Below, piece by piece: positions 21,112 through 21,757 of a stretch of DNA of 21,757 bases. The stretch is taken from the IMG/VR virus record IMGVR_UViG_3300029448_000331, positions 1 to 21,757 of that record; one strand, given 5' to 3'. Within the stretch, counting starts at the first letter, position 1, and every line of letters starts with the position of its first letter. The DNA is from a virus. A program made the position numbers and the translations under genes. The notes below the pieces were generated by a model. The model saw only the letters and a program-made list of their open reading frames with translations, ran no database searches and was not told where the DNA came from.

Positions 21112-21757
21112 CAAACTTCCCCTCAGATAATCTCCCAGTGTCTTTGTCATAATGTAAGTAGGTACAAATACCTGTTTCTCCTGTGTATCTATTTTTTAAA
21201 CATCTAACTGTCATAATATCTTTTTGTTCATCTGATTGCTGGTTACGTTCACATCCTAAAACTATATCTGACAGTTGAGCTATAGCGTGACTACCTCTTA
21301 AATGACTAAGAGAAGTAACTGCACCTTCTTCATGACCTCTATTTTCAGCAGGCCTTTTTAAATGTGAAACTAAAATTAAACCAAAGTTTAACTCTTCTAC
21401 TAATGACCTTAAATTAGTCATTGTCTGGTCAATAACTCTACGTTCATCTCCTTCTAAACCAGAGATAACAATAGATAAATGGTCAAGCACTATGTACTTA
21501 CAATCACATCCTCTAACTAAGTATCTAATTTTATTTAAAAGATTATTACTTTCAGTAGACCCAAAGTGGTCTAAGAAATAACATCTACTTTTTATTTTAT
21601 CAAATTCGTCTTTTAAATTTTTTTCTGAAATCTTTTTACGTTCTTCTGGTAAGTGTAGTAGAGTGTTCAAGGGAATAGAGAGTAAACCTCTAGCACTTCT
21701 ACCTACACTTTCTTCCAAAGCTACATATCCGACAGTGTTACCTTGTCGTATTAAATC
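21080..21757 (-). CDS. Replicative DNA helicase / primase-helicase (T7 gp4-like), C-terminal part
   Basis: 225 visible residues of a hexameric DnaB/gp4-type helicase; the 5' part lies beyond the right edge and the frame is open to the last base. Visible motifs are VGYVALEESVGRSARGLL (motif H1a region), the Walker B strand KYIVLDHLSIVISG, the LILVSHLKRP motif, LRGSHAIAQLSDIVLGCERN (DNA-contacting motif H4) and LKNRYTGETG with the arginine finger. The block from HLSIVISG to TGETG follows T7 gp4 closely. It unwinds DNA at the fork together with the polymerase downstream. Whether a primase domain is attached cannot be seen. The C-terminal tail is short, ends KTH, and lacks the terminal Phe that T7 gp4 uses to contact its polymerase. 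Confidence 0.93.
   Translation of the reverse strand, partial: DLIRQGNTVGYVALEESVGRSARGLLSIPLNTLLHLPEERKKISEKNLKDEFDKIKSRCYFLDHFGSTESNNLLNKIRYLVRGCDCKYIVLDHLSIVISGLEGDERRVIDQTMTNLRSLVEELNFGLILVSHLKRPAENRGHEEGAVTSLSHLRGSHAIAQLSDIVLGCERNQQSDEQKDIMTVRCLKNRYTGETGICTYLHYDKDTGRLSEGKFDEQEEIRKTH
21117..21124 (-). promoter_or_regulatory. Ribosome binding site deciding the start of the 93-aa gene
   Basis: GAGGGGAA on the minus strand, 5 nt before the ATG at 21111 and inside the helicase coding region. It supports this start over the ATG at 21150. Confidence 0.65.

Overview
This window is the replication-to-tail part of a T7-like podovirus genome (Autographiviridae type). Every protein gene lies on the minus strand, so the biological order runs from right to left: replicative helicase, family A DNA polymerase, exonuclease, portal, scaffold, capsid, tail tube, internal core proteins, tail fibre. 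The DNA is strongly AT-rich, genes are packed with overlaps or gaps of a few bases, and the gene set resembles marine podoviruses of AT-rich hosts. A SAR11/pelagiphage-like or similar marine bacterial host is plausible, but this is inference; no host gene is present.

Layout from right to left. 21757-17115: the C-terminal part of a gp4-like helicase (cut by the window edge), a small unknown protein, a gp5-like DNA polymerase, a complete tRNA-Leu(UAA) on the opposite strand, a putative PD-(D/E)xK-type protein, an unknown protein, a gp6-like 5'-3' exonuclease and a DUF3310 protein. 17104-14303: a candidate phage promoter, two small conserved-type proteins, portal and scaffold. 14303-12858: an accessory block inserted between scaffold and capsid, with a small HNH protein, a 3-TM-type holin, a membrane-anchored coiled-coil protein, a 73-aa protein and three very small ORFs of 35, 20 and 33 codons in a stop/start-coupled chain. 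12857-11703: capsid gene flanked by two hairpins. 11702-2398: tail tubular proteins A and B, and internal virion proteins gp13, gp14, gp15 and gp16. 2397-1: two tandem promoter-like motifs, then the tail fibre gene, which runs off the left edge.

The genes form one virion assembly line: portal, scaffold and capsid build the head; gp11 and gp12 the tail tube; gp13-gp16 the ejected core; the fibre binds the host. The replication enzymes upstream copy the genome, and the exonuclease probably degrades host DNA and processes replication intermediates. The phage RNA polymerase, integrase (if any), endolysin and terminase are not in this window.

The most notable points are a repeated motif, GACACTTTAGATA, strikingly close to the SP6 promoter core and located where T7 has late promoters; the antisense tRNA-Leu fitted exactly between two genes; the chain of tiny ORFs; a polymerase with a much shortened thioredoxin-binding insertion; and a tail fibre with 23 consecutive mostly 10-residue repeats.
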